Source: Bacillota bacterium (GTDB lineage: Bacteria > Bacillota > UBA994). Taken from it: DNA of 8,016 nucleotides. Both the position numbers and the translations under genes were made by a program. The DNA lies in assembly GCA_018725275.1 (NCBI GenBank), contig QLUC01000075.1:1-8016 (forward strand), read 5' to 3'. Shown here piece by piece: positions 1-6,033 of the stretch. The notes beneath the pieces were generated by a model, which made no database searches, was not told where the DNA came from, and worked only from the letters and a program-made list of their open reading frames with translations. The stretch's first letter is position 1; each line of letters begins with the position of its first letter.

Positions 1-53
1 CGCCTAGATAATACCTTTTCTTGGTGAAGCCGATGCCGAGAGAGTCCCCGGGG

Positions 54-106
54 AGGGTCGGCGTGCCGTGTCACGCCGCTACCTAGGAGGGTGCCGCGAC
101 CCGCAC
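54..106. repeat. 53-bp GC-rich repeat unit, copy 1
   Basis: First copy of a 53-bp direct repeat. Identity with copy 3 (268-320) is complete over 53 bases; identity with copy 2 covers the first 35 bases and extends four bases upstream (50-53 match 211-214). The unit has a head (54-88) containing a perfect 7-bp stem, CGGCGTG and CACGCCG around a 6-base loop, and an 18-base tail (89-106) containing GGGT-gccgcg-ACCC. GGGTCG at the start of the head (55-60) is also complementary to CGACCC in the tail (97-102), so the tail can fold alone or pair back to the head. No open reading frame of useful length crosses it. Function unknown; an extragenic repeat or a structured RNA are both possible. Confidence 0.85.
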
Positions 107-214
107 GGGAGGTTGTAGCGCCGGCACAAAAACCGGCGACCTCGGCGGTCCTTGGGGGGTTACGGAGGTCCTTGGTGGTCCTTGGTTTACGGACCTTATG
201 TTTACGACCGGGGG
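107..214. repeat. Spacer between repeat copies, with 9-bp direct repeats and a hairpin
   Basis: This 108-base stretch between copies 1 and 2 holds its own small-scale structure. GGTCCTTGG occurs three times (147-155, 168-176, 177-185), the last two directly abutting, and TTACGGA occurs twice (160-166, 187-193). A perfect 6-bp hairpin, CGCCGG and CCGGCG around an 8-base A-rich loop, lies at 119-138. Its length is close to two 53-bp units, so it may be a pair of badly decayed units, but I could not align it convincingly. No coding potential is seen. Confidence 0.6.
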
Positions 215-267
215 AGGGTCGGCGTGCCGTGTCACGCCGCTACCTAGGAAACTGACGCGCCGTATAC
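215..267. repeat. 53-bp GC-rich repeat unit, copy 2 (divergent tail)
   Basis: Second copy. The 35-base head (215-249) is identical to copies 1 and 3, including the 7-bp CGGCGTG/CACGCCG hairpin. The 18-base tail (250-267) has diverged: only about half of its positions match the other tails, but its length is kept, so copy 3 starts exactly 53 bases after copy 2. The tail has lost the CGACCC element that could pair with the head. Copies 2 and 3 are therefore a true tandem pair. Confidence 0.8.
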
Positions 268-320
268 AGGGTCGGCGTGCCGTGTCACGCCGCTACCTAG
301 GAGGGTGCCGCGACCCGCAC
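268..320. repeat. 53-bp GC-rich repeat unit, copy 3
   Basis: Third copy, identical to copy 1 over all 53 bases despite lying 214 bases away. This suggests recent duplication, gene conversion, or selection on the sequence. It ends 32 bases before the -35 box of the promoter of the downstream hydrolase gene, so an effect on that promoter is possible but not shown. Confidence 0.85.
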
Positions 321-337
321 CGACTGGGCGAACTAAG

Positions 338-367
338 TTGGCTACGCAATATTTGACATTGAGCCAA
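338..367. repeat. Short inverted repeat flanking the -35 box
   Basis: TTGGCT (338-343) and AGCCAA (362-367) form a 6-bp inverted repeat separated by 18 bases, with the TTGACA box of the hydrolase promoter in between. The spacing would suit a dimeric regulator, but six-base arms arise by chance often enough that this is only a candidate operator. Confidence 0.25.
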
Positions 368-380
368 ACATTGCTATATG
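353..380 (+). promoter_or_regulatory. Sigma-A type promoter of the MBL/beta-CASP gene
   Basis: A perfect -35 box TTGACA (353-358) is followed after 16 bases by TATATG (375-380), four of six matches to the -10 consensus, preceded by the extended -10 signature TGc (372-374). The predicted start of transcription is near 387, giving a leader of roughly 70 bases before the ATG at 461. No strong hairpin is seen in that leader. Confidence 0.65.
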
Positions 381-446
381 CTTAAACACACTTTCAGAAG
401 CGCACTCTCCCCTTAGTGCCCTTCGCGTATCGTAAATCTGAACACT

Positions 447-453
447 AGGAGGT
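447..453 (+). promoter_or_regulatory. Ribosome binding site of the MBL/beta-CASP gene
   Basis: AGGAGGT is a full Shine-Dalgarno match. After its GGAGG core there are 8 bases to ATG at 461 and 5 to the in-frame TTG at 458. The codons are adjacent, so the two starts differ by one residue; ATG is preferred as the stronger codon at normal spacing. Confidence 0.8.
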
Positions 454-460
454 CCCTTTG

Positions 461-1876
461 ATGACAGACAGCCCTACCTACATACGCTTTTGGTCAGGCC
501 TTACCTCAATCGGCGGAACGGTCATCTCCCTTGAGAATGGTCGCCACCGCCTCATCTTCGACTTTGGCCTCAGCTACAACCCGGGAGAAGCCTACCTTGA
601 CGGGCAAGTAAAGCTCCGCCCCACCGCTTTAGTTCAGGACCACCTGCACCTCAATATGATTCCCCCCATTGACGGTATTTATGGCCACCAGAACATCGGT
701 CCGAGCCTTGATTTGGTGGCAGCAGAAGAAAGTGACCGGCAGAGTGCTGTCCTCATTTCCCATTTGCATTTAGACCATATGGGCGCCATGGGTCTCACGC
801 ATTCCGACATACCCGTCTACCTGACGGAGGATTCCCATCGCCTTTACCAGGCCCTAGAGCACATTGGCGAAGGCGTTGCCGGCACGAGAACGTATTCAAC
901 TTGCGCGTTCGATACGCCTTTCACCCACGGCCCGTTCACCATTACCCCACTCGCTGTGGACCACGATATACCCGGCGCCTGTTCATTCCATATCCGGACA
1001 CCGCACGGGTCACTATTATACACCGGAGATTTTCGCCTCCACGGCCAACATCCCGAAGTTGCCTACGAGTGGTTAGAAAAGGCCAAAGCTCTGGGCATTG
1101 ACATCCTCATATCCGAAGGCACGACACTCCGCCCTCACGAAGAAGGCCAAAATGAGCCTTTGCTTGGTGACCCTGCCCACCCGGCGACGCTCATTACGGA
1201 AGCAGCATTGCCCGCCAAGGTGCAAGACATAGTAGGGGCAACTACTACTTTGGCTGTCTTTAATCTCTACCACCGCAACTTAGTCCGCCTTGCCACCATG
1301 CTGGATGTTGGCCAGATGAGCGGCCGTGTGGTCGCCTTAGAACCTGAAACGGCATATTTAGCGACAAAACTGCTCGGCAGAAATGATTTTTCGGTCTATA
1401 TAGGCGAAAATACGCATGCGGAACAACTAAGCGGGCAAACTACACCCTGGAAAAAAGCTTTGCTGGCCGAACTACCACAGGTAACGGCTGCGATGTTGCG
1501 GCAAAATCCATCCGGGTATTTTGTGCAAAACAGCTACCCCAACTGCCTGGAGCTCCTTGATCTACTGGGCATAGGCGGCTGTTACATTCATTCTAACGGC
1601 ATGCCGCTAGGCTCGTTTGACCCAGCCTACCCGCGCCTAAAAAAGCTTTTAGAGCGCCTTAAGCTTGACTACCACTATGTGGGCACTTCCGGCCACGCCA
1701 TTATGCAACACCTGCAGTATGTGAGCGATGAACTTGCTCCGCGGGTCTTGGTGCCGCTCCACAGTTTTAACCCCCATCGCCTGCAGGCCAATCACGGGCA
1801 GCAACTTCTGCCTACTCTTGGCGTGGTTTATCAGATGCAGGCGGGGCTTCTCCAAGAAATCGACCGCAGCCACTAG
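461..1876 (+). CDS. MBL-fold/beta-CASP metallo-hydrolase, RNase J-like
   Basis: A 471-residue predicted cytoplasmic zinc-dependent hydrolase, probably a nuclease acting on RNA. Metallo-beta-lactamase motifs appear in order: FDFG near residue 34, HLHLDH at 101-106, H168 in VDHDIPGA, and D190 in YTGDF. The beta-CASP signatures follow: the acidic motif A residue E219 in SEGT, H412 in TSGHA (motif B) and H434 in PLHSF (motif C). All expected metal ligands are present, so it looks active. RNase J proteins are about 550 residues with an extra C-terminal domain; this one stops soon after motif C, so it is a core-only relative and should not be called RNase J without evidence. It has its own promoter and faces the fatty acid operon tail to tail, so no functional link to it is implied. 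Family assignment is strong; the substrate is unknown. Confidence 0.85.
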   Translation: MTDSPTYIRFWSGLTSIGGTVISLENGRHRLIFDFGLSYNPGEAYLDGQVKLRPTALVQDHLHLNMIPPIDGIYGHQNIGPSLDLVAAEESDRQSAVLISHLHLDHMGAMGLTHSDIPVYLTEDSHRLYQALEHIGEGVAGTRTYSTCAFDTPFTHGPFTITPLAVDHDIPGACSFHIRTPHGSLLYTGDFRLHGQHPEVAYEWLEKAKALGIDILISEGTTLRPHEEGQNEPLLGDPAHPATLITEAALPAKVQDIVGATTTLAVFNLYHRNLVRLATMLDVGQMSGRVVALEPETAYLATKLLGRNDFSVYIGENTHAEQLSGQTTPWKKALLAELPQVTAAMLRQNPSGYFVQNSYPNCLELLDLLGIGGCYIHSNGMPLGSFDPAYPRLKKLLERLKLDYHYVGTSGHAIMQHLQYVSDELAPRVLVPLHSFNPHRLQANHGQQLLPTLGVVYQMQAGLLQEIDRSH

Positions 1877-1899
1877 GACGAACATTTTTAGTGTCGTCC

Positions 1900-1938
1900 A
1901 AAGAGCAGGGTCACCCAGAAAGGGTGACCCTGCTCTTT
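1900..1938. terminator. Two-way hairpin terminator between convergent genes
   Basis: A perfect 17-bp stem (1900-1916 with 1922-1938) around a 5-base loop. Its outer bases are AAA/TTT, so each strand ends its stem in a short run of T, although longer T tracts are lacking. It lies between the hydrolase stop (1874-1876) and fabF, and the fabF stop codon (1937-1939) sits on its edge. A weaker 6-bp stem, GGACGA with TCGTCC (1876-1899), lies just before it on the plus strand. Confidence 0.8.
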
Positions 1939-3169
1939 AATGTTTACTGAGCACTATGGAGCAATTGTGCCCCCCAAATCCGAAGGAGTTTTTGATGGCG
2001 GCGCGTATGGGCAGCTGCCGCGCTCCCTCTGCTACGTAATCTAGGTCACATTCAGGGTCGGGATTTTTTAGATTGATGGTGGGGTGAACCATGCCTTTTT
2101 GGATGCTTAAGACTGTAGCAATAATCTCGACTGCTCCTGCCCCACCAAGCAGATGCCCGATCATGGATTTGGTGGAGCTTATGGCTAGGCGCGAGGCTTC
2201 TGTCCCAAAGACGGCCTTAATGGCCTTTGTTTCCAATCTATCGTTGAGGTCGGTAGATGTGCCATGGGCATTGACGTAGTCAATTTGCGAGGGCGACAAT
2301 TTGGCATCGCGCAAGGCCAATTTCATGCAGCGCGTTGCTCCCTCGGCCTCCGGTTCAGGGGAGGTGATGTGGTAGGCGTCGTTAGTGGTGGCATACCCGA
2401 CAATTTCCGCGTATATCCGTGCCCCACGGGCCAGTGCATGGTCAAGACTTTCGAGGACGATCACCCCAGCCCCTTCGCCCATGACGAAGCCATCTCTCTC
2501 CTTATCGAAGGGACGACTGGCGGCAGTTGGGTTCTCGTTATTCGTGCTCAAGGCGCGGGCGGCATTAAAGCCGGCAATAGCGAGCGGTGTAATGGAGCCT
2601 TCGCTGCCACCGGCCAGCATCACTTCACAATCCCCACGCTCGATGACACGATAAGCATCACCCACCGCTTGGGAGCCGGCGGCACAAGCAGTGACGATAT
2701 TGCCGGAAGGCCCCTTCAGGCCAAAGGTGATGGCGACTTGACCGGCACCCATATTGCCGATCATCATCGGTATGAAAAAGGGGCTTATTTTTTGCGGGCC
2801 TTTTTCCCGGAGCAGCGCTGCCTGCGCCTCCATGGTCTCGAGCCCGCCTATACCGGAACTGATGTAGACGCCGATGCTGGCTTTGTCGATAATATCAAGA
2901 TTGATTTCGGCGTCCTTAAGGGCCAAGGCCGACGCGGCTACGGCAAACTGGGCAAACCGGTCCATACGCTTGGCTTCCTTTTTGTCCATGTAGACAGTTG
3001 GGTCAAAGTTTTTGACCTCAGCGGCAATTTGCGTGGCAAAGCCAGTCGTGTCAAAGCGAGTGATTTTAGCTACTCCGGATTGCCCAGCGAGCAGCGCTGC
3101 CCAAAAATCGCTATGCCCAATGCCAATGGGCGTGATTGCTCCGAGGCCAGTTACAACTACCCTTCTCAT
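1937..3169 (-). CDS. fabF: Beta-ketoacyl-ACP synthase II
   Basis: Condensing enzyme that elongates acyl-ACP with malonyl-ACP in type II fatty acid synthesis. The 410-residue protein begins RRVVVTGLGAITPIG and has the thiolase-fold catalytic set: the nucleophile Cys in TACAAGS (residue 162), His in NAHGTST (302), Lys in SSTKSMIGH (334) and its His (339), plus the Gly-rich NSFGFGGHN near the C-terminus. Cys-His-His marks it as FabF/FabB type, not FabH, and the length is typical. Two ATG codons stand in tandem (3170-3172 and 3167-3169); the GGAGG at 3175-3179 is only 2 bases from the first but 5 from the second, so the second is preferred. Last gene of the fab operon, 12 bases after acpP, with its stop codon at the edge of the terminator stem. 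Nothing in it looks defective. Confidence 0.96.
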   Translation of the reverse strand: MRRVVVTGLGAITPIGIGHSDFWAALLAGQSGVAKITRFDTTGFATQIAAEVKNFDPTVYMDKKEAKRMDRFAQFAVAASALALKDAEINLDIIDKASIGVYISSGIGGLETMEAQAALLREKGPQKISPFFIPMMIGNMGAGQVAITFGLKGPSGNIVTACAAGSQAVGDAYRVIERGDCEVMLAGGSEGSITPLAIAGFNAARALSTNNENPTAASRPFDKERDGFVMGEGAGVIVLESLDHALARGARIYAEIVGYATTNDAYHITSPEPEAEGATRCMKLALRDAKLSPSQIDYVNAHGTSTDLNDRLETKAIKAVFGTEASRLAISSTKSMIGHLLGGAGAVEIIATVLSIQKGMVHPTINLKNPDPECDLDYVAEGARQLPIRAAIKNSFGFGGHNCSIVLSKH

Positions 3170-3181
3170 CATGCCCTCCCC

Positions 3182-3415
3182 TTAAGCCAATTTTGCGCTG
3201 ATATAGTCTAAGGCATCTTGCACAGTGCTGATTTTATCCATGTCCCCTTCGGGGATACTAATGCTAAAGGCTTCTTCCAACCCCATGACTAACTCCACTA
3301 AGTCTAGGGAGTCCGCGCCGAGGTCTCCCTTAAATGAAGCACCGGGAACTACCATCTCTTCCTTTACGGAGAGCTTGTCGATAATAACTTGACGTACCCG
3401 CTCAGATATGTCCAT
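3182..3415 (-). CDS. acpP: Acyl carrier protein
   Basis: The 77-residue carrier that holds the growing acyl chain on a phosphopantetheine arm. The attachment site is Ser36 in the classic GADSLDLVEL motif at the start of helix II, and the protein is small and acidic as expected. A longer frame starting at 3433 exists, but its extra codons (KGGVQ) are just the Shine-Dalgarno region AAAGGAGGTG read as protein, so the ATG at 3413-3415, 7 bases after GGAGG, is the true start. It sits between fabG and fabF, the usual arrangement in many bacteria. Its ribosome binding site is the strongest in the operon and it is separated from fabG by 34 bases, in keeping with the high level of ACP needed. Confidence 0.95.
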   Translation of the reverse strand: MDISERVRQVIIDKLSVKEEMVVPGASFKGDLGADSLDLVELVMGLEEAFSISIPEGDMDKISTVQDALDYISAKLA

Positions 3416-3420
3416 CTGTA

Positions 3421-3430
3421 CACCTCCTTT
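3421..3430 (-). promoter_or_regulatory. Strong ribosome binding site that fixes the acpP start
   Basis: On the minus strand this reads AAAGGAGGTG, an almost complete match to the 16S anti-Shine-Dalgarno. It lies 7 bases (from GGAGG) before the ATG at 3413-3415 and inside the alternative longer frame, which rules that longer start out. Confidence 0.85.
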
Positions 3431-3449
3431 CATAGTTTTTGCATAGTGT

Positions 3450-4181
3450 CTACATACTCATGCCGCCGTCAACACGCAGCACCTGCCCGGTGATGTAATC
3501 GGCCTCGGCACTAGCCAGAAAGGCTATCGCACAGGCTACCTCGGCGGGGGTGCCGGGACGGCCTTGGGGAATTGTCGCAAGAAGTGCTTTTTTAACTTCT
3601 GCGGGAAGAACAGCCGCCATGCCGGCATCAATGAAGCCTGGCGCGACAGCGTTACAAGTGATACCACGCCGAGCTAGTTCCTTAGCCAAGCTCTTAGTAA
3701 AACCGATTAGGCCGGCCTTGGCCGCGGCATAATTGGCTTGTCCGACATTACCGGTGAGACCGACAACCGAGCTGACGTTTATTATCTTGCCAAAACGTTG
3801 CCTGAGCATCACCTTGGCCACGGCTCGGCAAACCAAGAAAGCCCCGGTGAGATTTACTTCTAATACGTCTTGCCAATCAGACAACTTCATGGTCAAGACT
3901 AAGGAATCGCGGGCGATGCCGGCATTGTTCACCACGACATCAATCCTGCCGTAGGTCGCAACAATGCCTGCCACCATGGCGTTGACCTCGGCTTCATCGG
4001 CTAAGTTGGCACGACAAACCTCCGCACCGAAACCCTGACTCTTAATGTTTGCGGTGATAGCTAGGGCCTCGTCTTGGCTGGCATTGTAGTGCACTAACAC
4101 CATAAAACCGCGCTCAGCGAATAGCTGACAGGTAGCTCGCCCAATGCCGCCAGCCCCCCCGGTCACTAAGACGACCTTCAT
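3450..4181 (-). CDS. fabG: 3-oxoacyl-ACP reductase
   Basis: NADPH-dependent short-chain dehydrogenase that reduces 3-oxoacyl-ACP to the 3-hydroxy form. The 243-residue protein has the Rossmann motif TGGAGGIG at 7-14, NNAG at 85-88, the catalytic set N110, S138, Y151 and K155 (YAAAK), and the PGFI loop at 181-184; the S/Y/K numbers coincide with those of E. coli FabG. Position inside the fab operon makes FabG, rather than another member of this large family, very likely. Its ATG overlaps the fabD stop as ATGA, a sign of translational coupling, with GAGGTG 5 bases upstream. In the loop after PGFI it has DAGM where many FabG proteins have ETDM or DTDM; this is a modest variation in a loop over the active site. 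Confidence 0.95.
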   Translation of the reverse strand: MKVVLVTGGAGGIGRATCQLFAERGFMVLVHYNASQDEALAITANIKSQGFGAEVCRANLADEAEVNAMVAGIVATYGRIDVVVNNAGIARDSLVLTMKLSDWQDVLEVNLTGAFLVCRAVAKVMLRQRFGKIINVSSVVGLTGNVGQANYAAAKAGLIGFTKSLAKELARRGITCNAVAPGFIDAGMAAVLPAEVKKALLATIPQGRPGTPAEVACAIAFLASAEADYITGQVLRVDGGMSM

Positions 4182-5101
4182 CTTGGCACCTCGAGAAATT
4201 TCTCGATGTTTTCTGCCGTATCGGCCGTGTAGACAGTGGCGCTTTTTTCAATGCGCCTGACAAATGAGCCCAGTGTAGCGCCCGGACCAATTTCCACAAA
4301 ATGCATGAAACCATCGGCCAGAAGGCGGCGCACACAGTCCTCAAAACGCACCGGCGAACTGACTTGACGCACTAAGAGGGAAACGAGGTCGTCGCCGGTA
4401 AAATACTCAGCGGTGACGTTATTGACCACCGGAATTTGGGGTGGTTTGAGCTCTGATTTTTCTAAATGTGGGCGGAGTGCTTCCCCGGCCCCACCAAGCA
4501 AGGGAGTGTGAAAGGGCGCGCTCACCGGTAGTTTAACGACACGTTTGGCACCAAGCGCACTACACTTTTGCATCACTGCTTCGACTGACTGCACTTCCCC
4601 CGCCACAGCCACCTGACCGGGGCAGTTGTAATTCGCTACGAGCACTACCCCGGCGGTGCCGGCACAGACTTCCTCGACGAGGGGAGTAGCTAAACCCATA
4701 ATAACGGCCACCGCCCCTTGACCTAAAGGCACTGCCTCCTGCATGAGGCGGCCGCGTTGGTGGACCAAGCGTATGGCAGTGCTAAAACTCAGGCTATCCG
4801 CCGCCACCAAGGCGCTGTACTCCCCTAAAGACAGACCCATTGCGGCCCTTGGTGAACTTCCGTTGGCAGCAAGGACCCGAGTTATAGCCACGCTTACGGC
4901 TAGAATAGCCGGTTGGGTGATGGCTGTTTGGGCGAGATGCTCTGCGGGGCCGTCCCACATCACCTCACGCAAGGAAAAATCCAGCGCCCGGTCAGCCTCT
5001 GCGAAAACATCTGCCGCCACTTTGTACTTAGTGGCCAAATCCATACCCATCCCGACATACTGGCTTCCCTGTCCCGGAAAAAGAAATGCTAGTTTGTCCA
5101 T
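4178..5101 (-). CDS. fabD: Malonyl-CoA:ACP transacylase
   Basis: Moves malonyl groups from CoA to ACP, supplying the extender unit for FabH and FabF. The 307-residue protein has FPGQGSQ at the N-terminus (Q11, oxyanion hole), the nucleophile Ser91 in GLSLGEYSAL, Arg116 in QRGRLM that binds the malonyl carboxylate, and His198 in APFHTPLL; these match E. coli S92, R117 and H201 with small shifts. The position before the nucleophile, His in the E. coli GHSLG motif, is Leu here. The ATG at 5099-5101 is preceded by GGGAGG at 5 bases, and the gene starts 13 bases before fabK ends. Its last codons overlap fabG by 4 bases and carry a 16-bp palindrome (4191-4206). Confidence 0.96.
   Translation of the reverse strand: MDKLAFLFPGQGSQYVGMGMDLATKYKVAADVFAEADRALDFSLREVMWDGPAEHLAQTAITQPAILAVSVAITRVLAANGSSPRAAMGLSLGEYSALVAADSLSFSTAIRLVHQRGRLMQEAVPLGQGAVAVIMGLATPLVEEVCAGTAGVVLVANYNCPGQVAVAGEVQSVEAVMQKCSALGAKRVVKLPVSAPFHTPLLGGAGEALRPHLEKSELKPPQIPVVNNVTAEYFTGDDLVSLLVRQVSSPVRFEDCVRRLLADGFMHFVEIGPGATLGSFVRRIEKSATVYTADTAENIEKFLEVPR
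4191..4206. repeat. Perfect 16-bp palindrome at the fabD-fabG junction
   Basis: TCGAGAAATTTCTCGA is its own reverse complement. It lies in the last codons of fabD, and its downstream arm contains the first two bases of the GAGGTG ribosome binding site (4187-4192) of fabG. As RNA it could form a short hairpin that ribosomes finishing fabD would open, which fits translational coupling. A protein-binding site or chance are the alternatives. Confidence 0.45.
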
Positions 5102-6024
5102 ATGCGCCTCCCGAGAATTTTTTCCGCCTCCGCGAGAAGTGAGGCAATAATTTCTGCAGCAGGTCGTATGTCTTTGATTAAGGCCGCTGACTGTCCCGCC
5201 ATCACCGAGCCATTGTCCATGTCGCCTTCGGCAAATGCCAGACGCAGACGACCGCTGCCAAGCACGCTCAAGTCGCTGTAGCTGGCACCGTTTTTCTCTA
5301 ATGCCGCAAGCTCCCGCGTCAGGTTATTTTTTAGGGTTCTGACGGGGCGGCCTATCGAAAGCCCACATACCACGGTATCCCTCTCGGAGGCGTCCACGAT
5401 AGCGCGCTTGTAATTGATATGGGCTTCGCACTCGTCCGCACAGATGAAACGTGTCCCAAGTTGCACGCCTGCTGCCCCGAGCACAAAAGCAGCCGCCATA
5501 CCCCTACCATCCGCAATGCCGCCCGCCGCAATGACCGGAATACTAACGGCATCAACAATTTGTGGCAACAAAACAATGGTGCCTACCTCGCCGATATGAC
5601 CACCGGCTTCGCTGCCCTCGGCGACGATAGCATCGGCTCCCTGCCGCTCGACACGCCGCGCCATGGCCACCGATGCTACCACGGGGATGACCTTACAGCC
5701 GGCGTCCTTAAGCGTTGCCATATAAATGCCGGGGCTACCCGCACCTGTGGTCACTACCGGCACGCGCTCCGCGGCGACCACCCCGATGACCGCTTCTGCT
5801 TCAGAAGACATCAGCAAGACATTCACTCCGAAGGGTTGGTCGGTGAGAGCCCTCACCCTGCGGATCTCCTCTCTGACCCACTGCGGGCTTGCATTCCCAG
5901 CTCCAATAATGCCTAAACCGCCCGCCTCGGAAACGGCTGCGGCGAGGGGCGCCGTGGCCACCCAAGCCATACCACCCTGAATAATGGGGTATCTTATGTT
6001 AAGAAGGGATGTCAGTCTCTGCAC
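5089..6024 (-). CDS. fabK: FMN-dependent enoyl-ACP reductase II
   Basis: Catalyses the last reduction of each elongation cycle, trans-2-enoyl-ACP to acyl-ACP, using FMN and NAD(P)H. The 311-residue TIM-barrel protein of the nitronate monooxygenase/FabK family shows YPIIQGGMAWV (12-22), VTTGAGSP (91-98), EGSEAGGHIG (136-145) with the probable catalytic His143, and the phosphate-binding AAGGIADGRG (166-175). Nitronate monooxygenases share the fold, but the position between fabH and fabD decides for FabK. The start is GTG (6022-6024), 6 bases after AGGTG, which itself overlaps the fabH stop; the fabH-fabK gap is 9 bases. No FabI-type short-chain reductase is seen in the window. FabK enzymes are generally insensitive to triclosan, so the host may be as well. 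Confidence 0.93.
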   Translation of the reverse strand: MQRLTSLLNIRYPIIQGGMAWVATAPLAAAVSEAGGLGIIGAGNASPQWVREEIRRVRALTDQPFGVNVLLMSSEAEAVIGVVAAERVPVVTTGAGSPGIYMATLKDAGCKVIPVVASVAMARRVERQGADAIVAEGSEAGGHIGEVGTIVLLPQIVDAVSIPVIAAGGIADGRGMAAAFVLGAAGVQLGTRFICADECEAHINYKRAIVDASERDTVVCGLSIGRPVRTLKNNLTRELAALEKNGASYSDLSVLGSGRLRLAFAEGDMDNGSVMAGQSAALIKDIRPAAEIIASLLAEAEKILGRRIWTN

Positions 6025-6033
6025 TTTTCACAC

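Noticed and set aside
81..106. Resemblance of the repeat tail (AGGAGGGTGCCGCG) to the T-box antiterminator motif GGGTGGTACCGCG, with GGTGAAGCC and GAGAGAG upstream
   Set aside because: The core GGTACC part is missing, the upstream elements are in the wrong order for T-box stem I, the motif occurs in repeated copies, and no terminator with a T run or aminoacyl-tRNA-related gene follows.
50..320. CRISPR array
   Set aside because: The units are 53 bp, two of them abut without a spacer, the third is far away, and no cas gene is visible.
2264..3211. Long plus-strand reading frame of 315 codons opposite fabF
   Set aside because: It is an antisense shadow of fabF; the predicted protein shows no recognisable domain, while the minus strand encodes a complete condensing enzyme.
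3416..3433. Longer acpP start giving six extra residues
   Set aside because: The extra codons are the Shine-Dalgarno sequence itself; the shorter start has ideal spacing and the usual ACP N-terminus.
5419..5916. Plus-strand reading frame of 165 codons opposite fabK
   Set aside because: It lies antisense to a complete FabK and its protein shows no recognisable domain.
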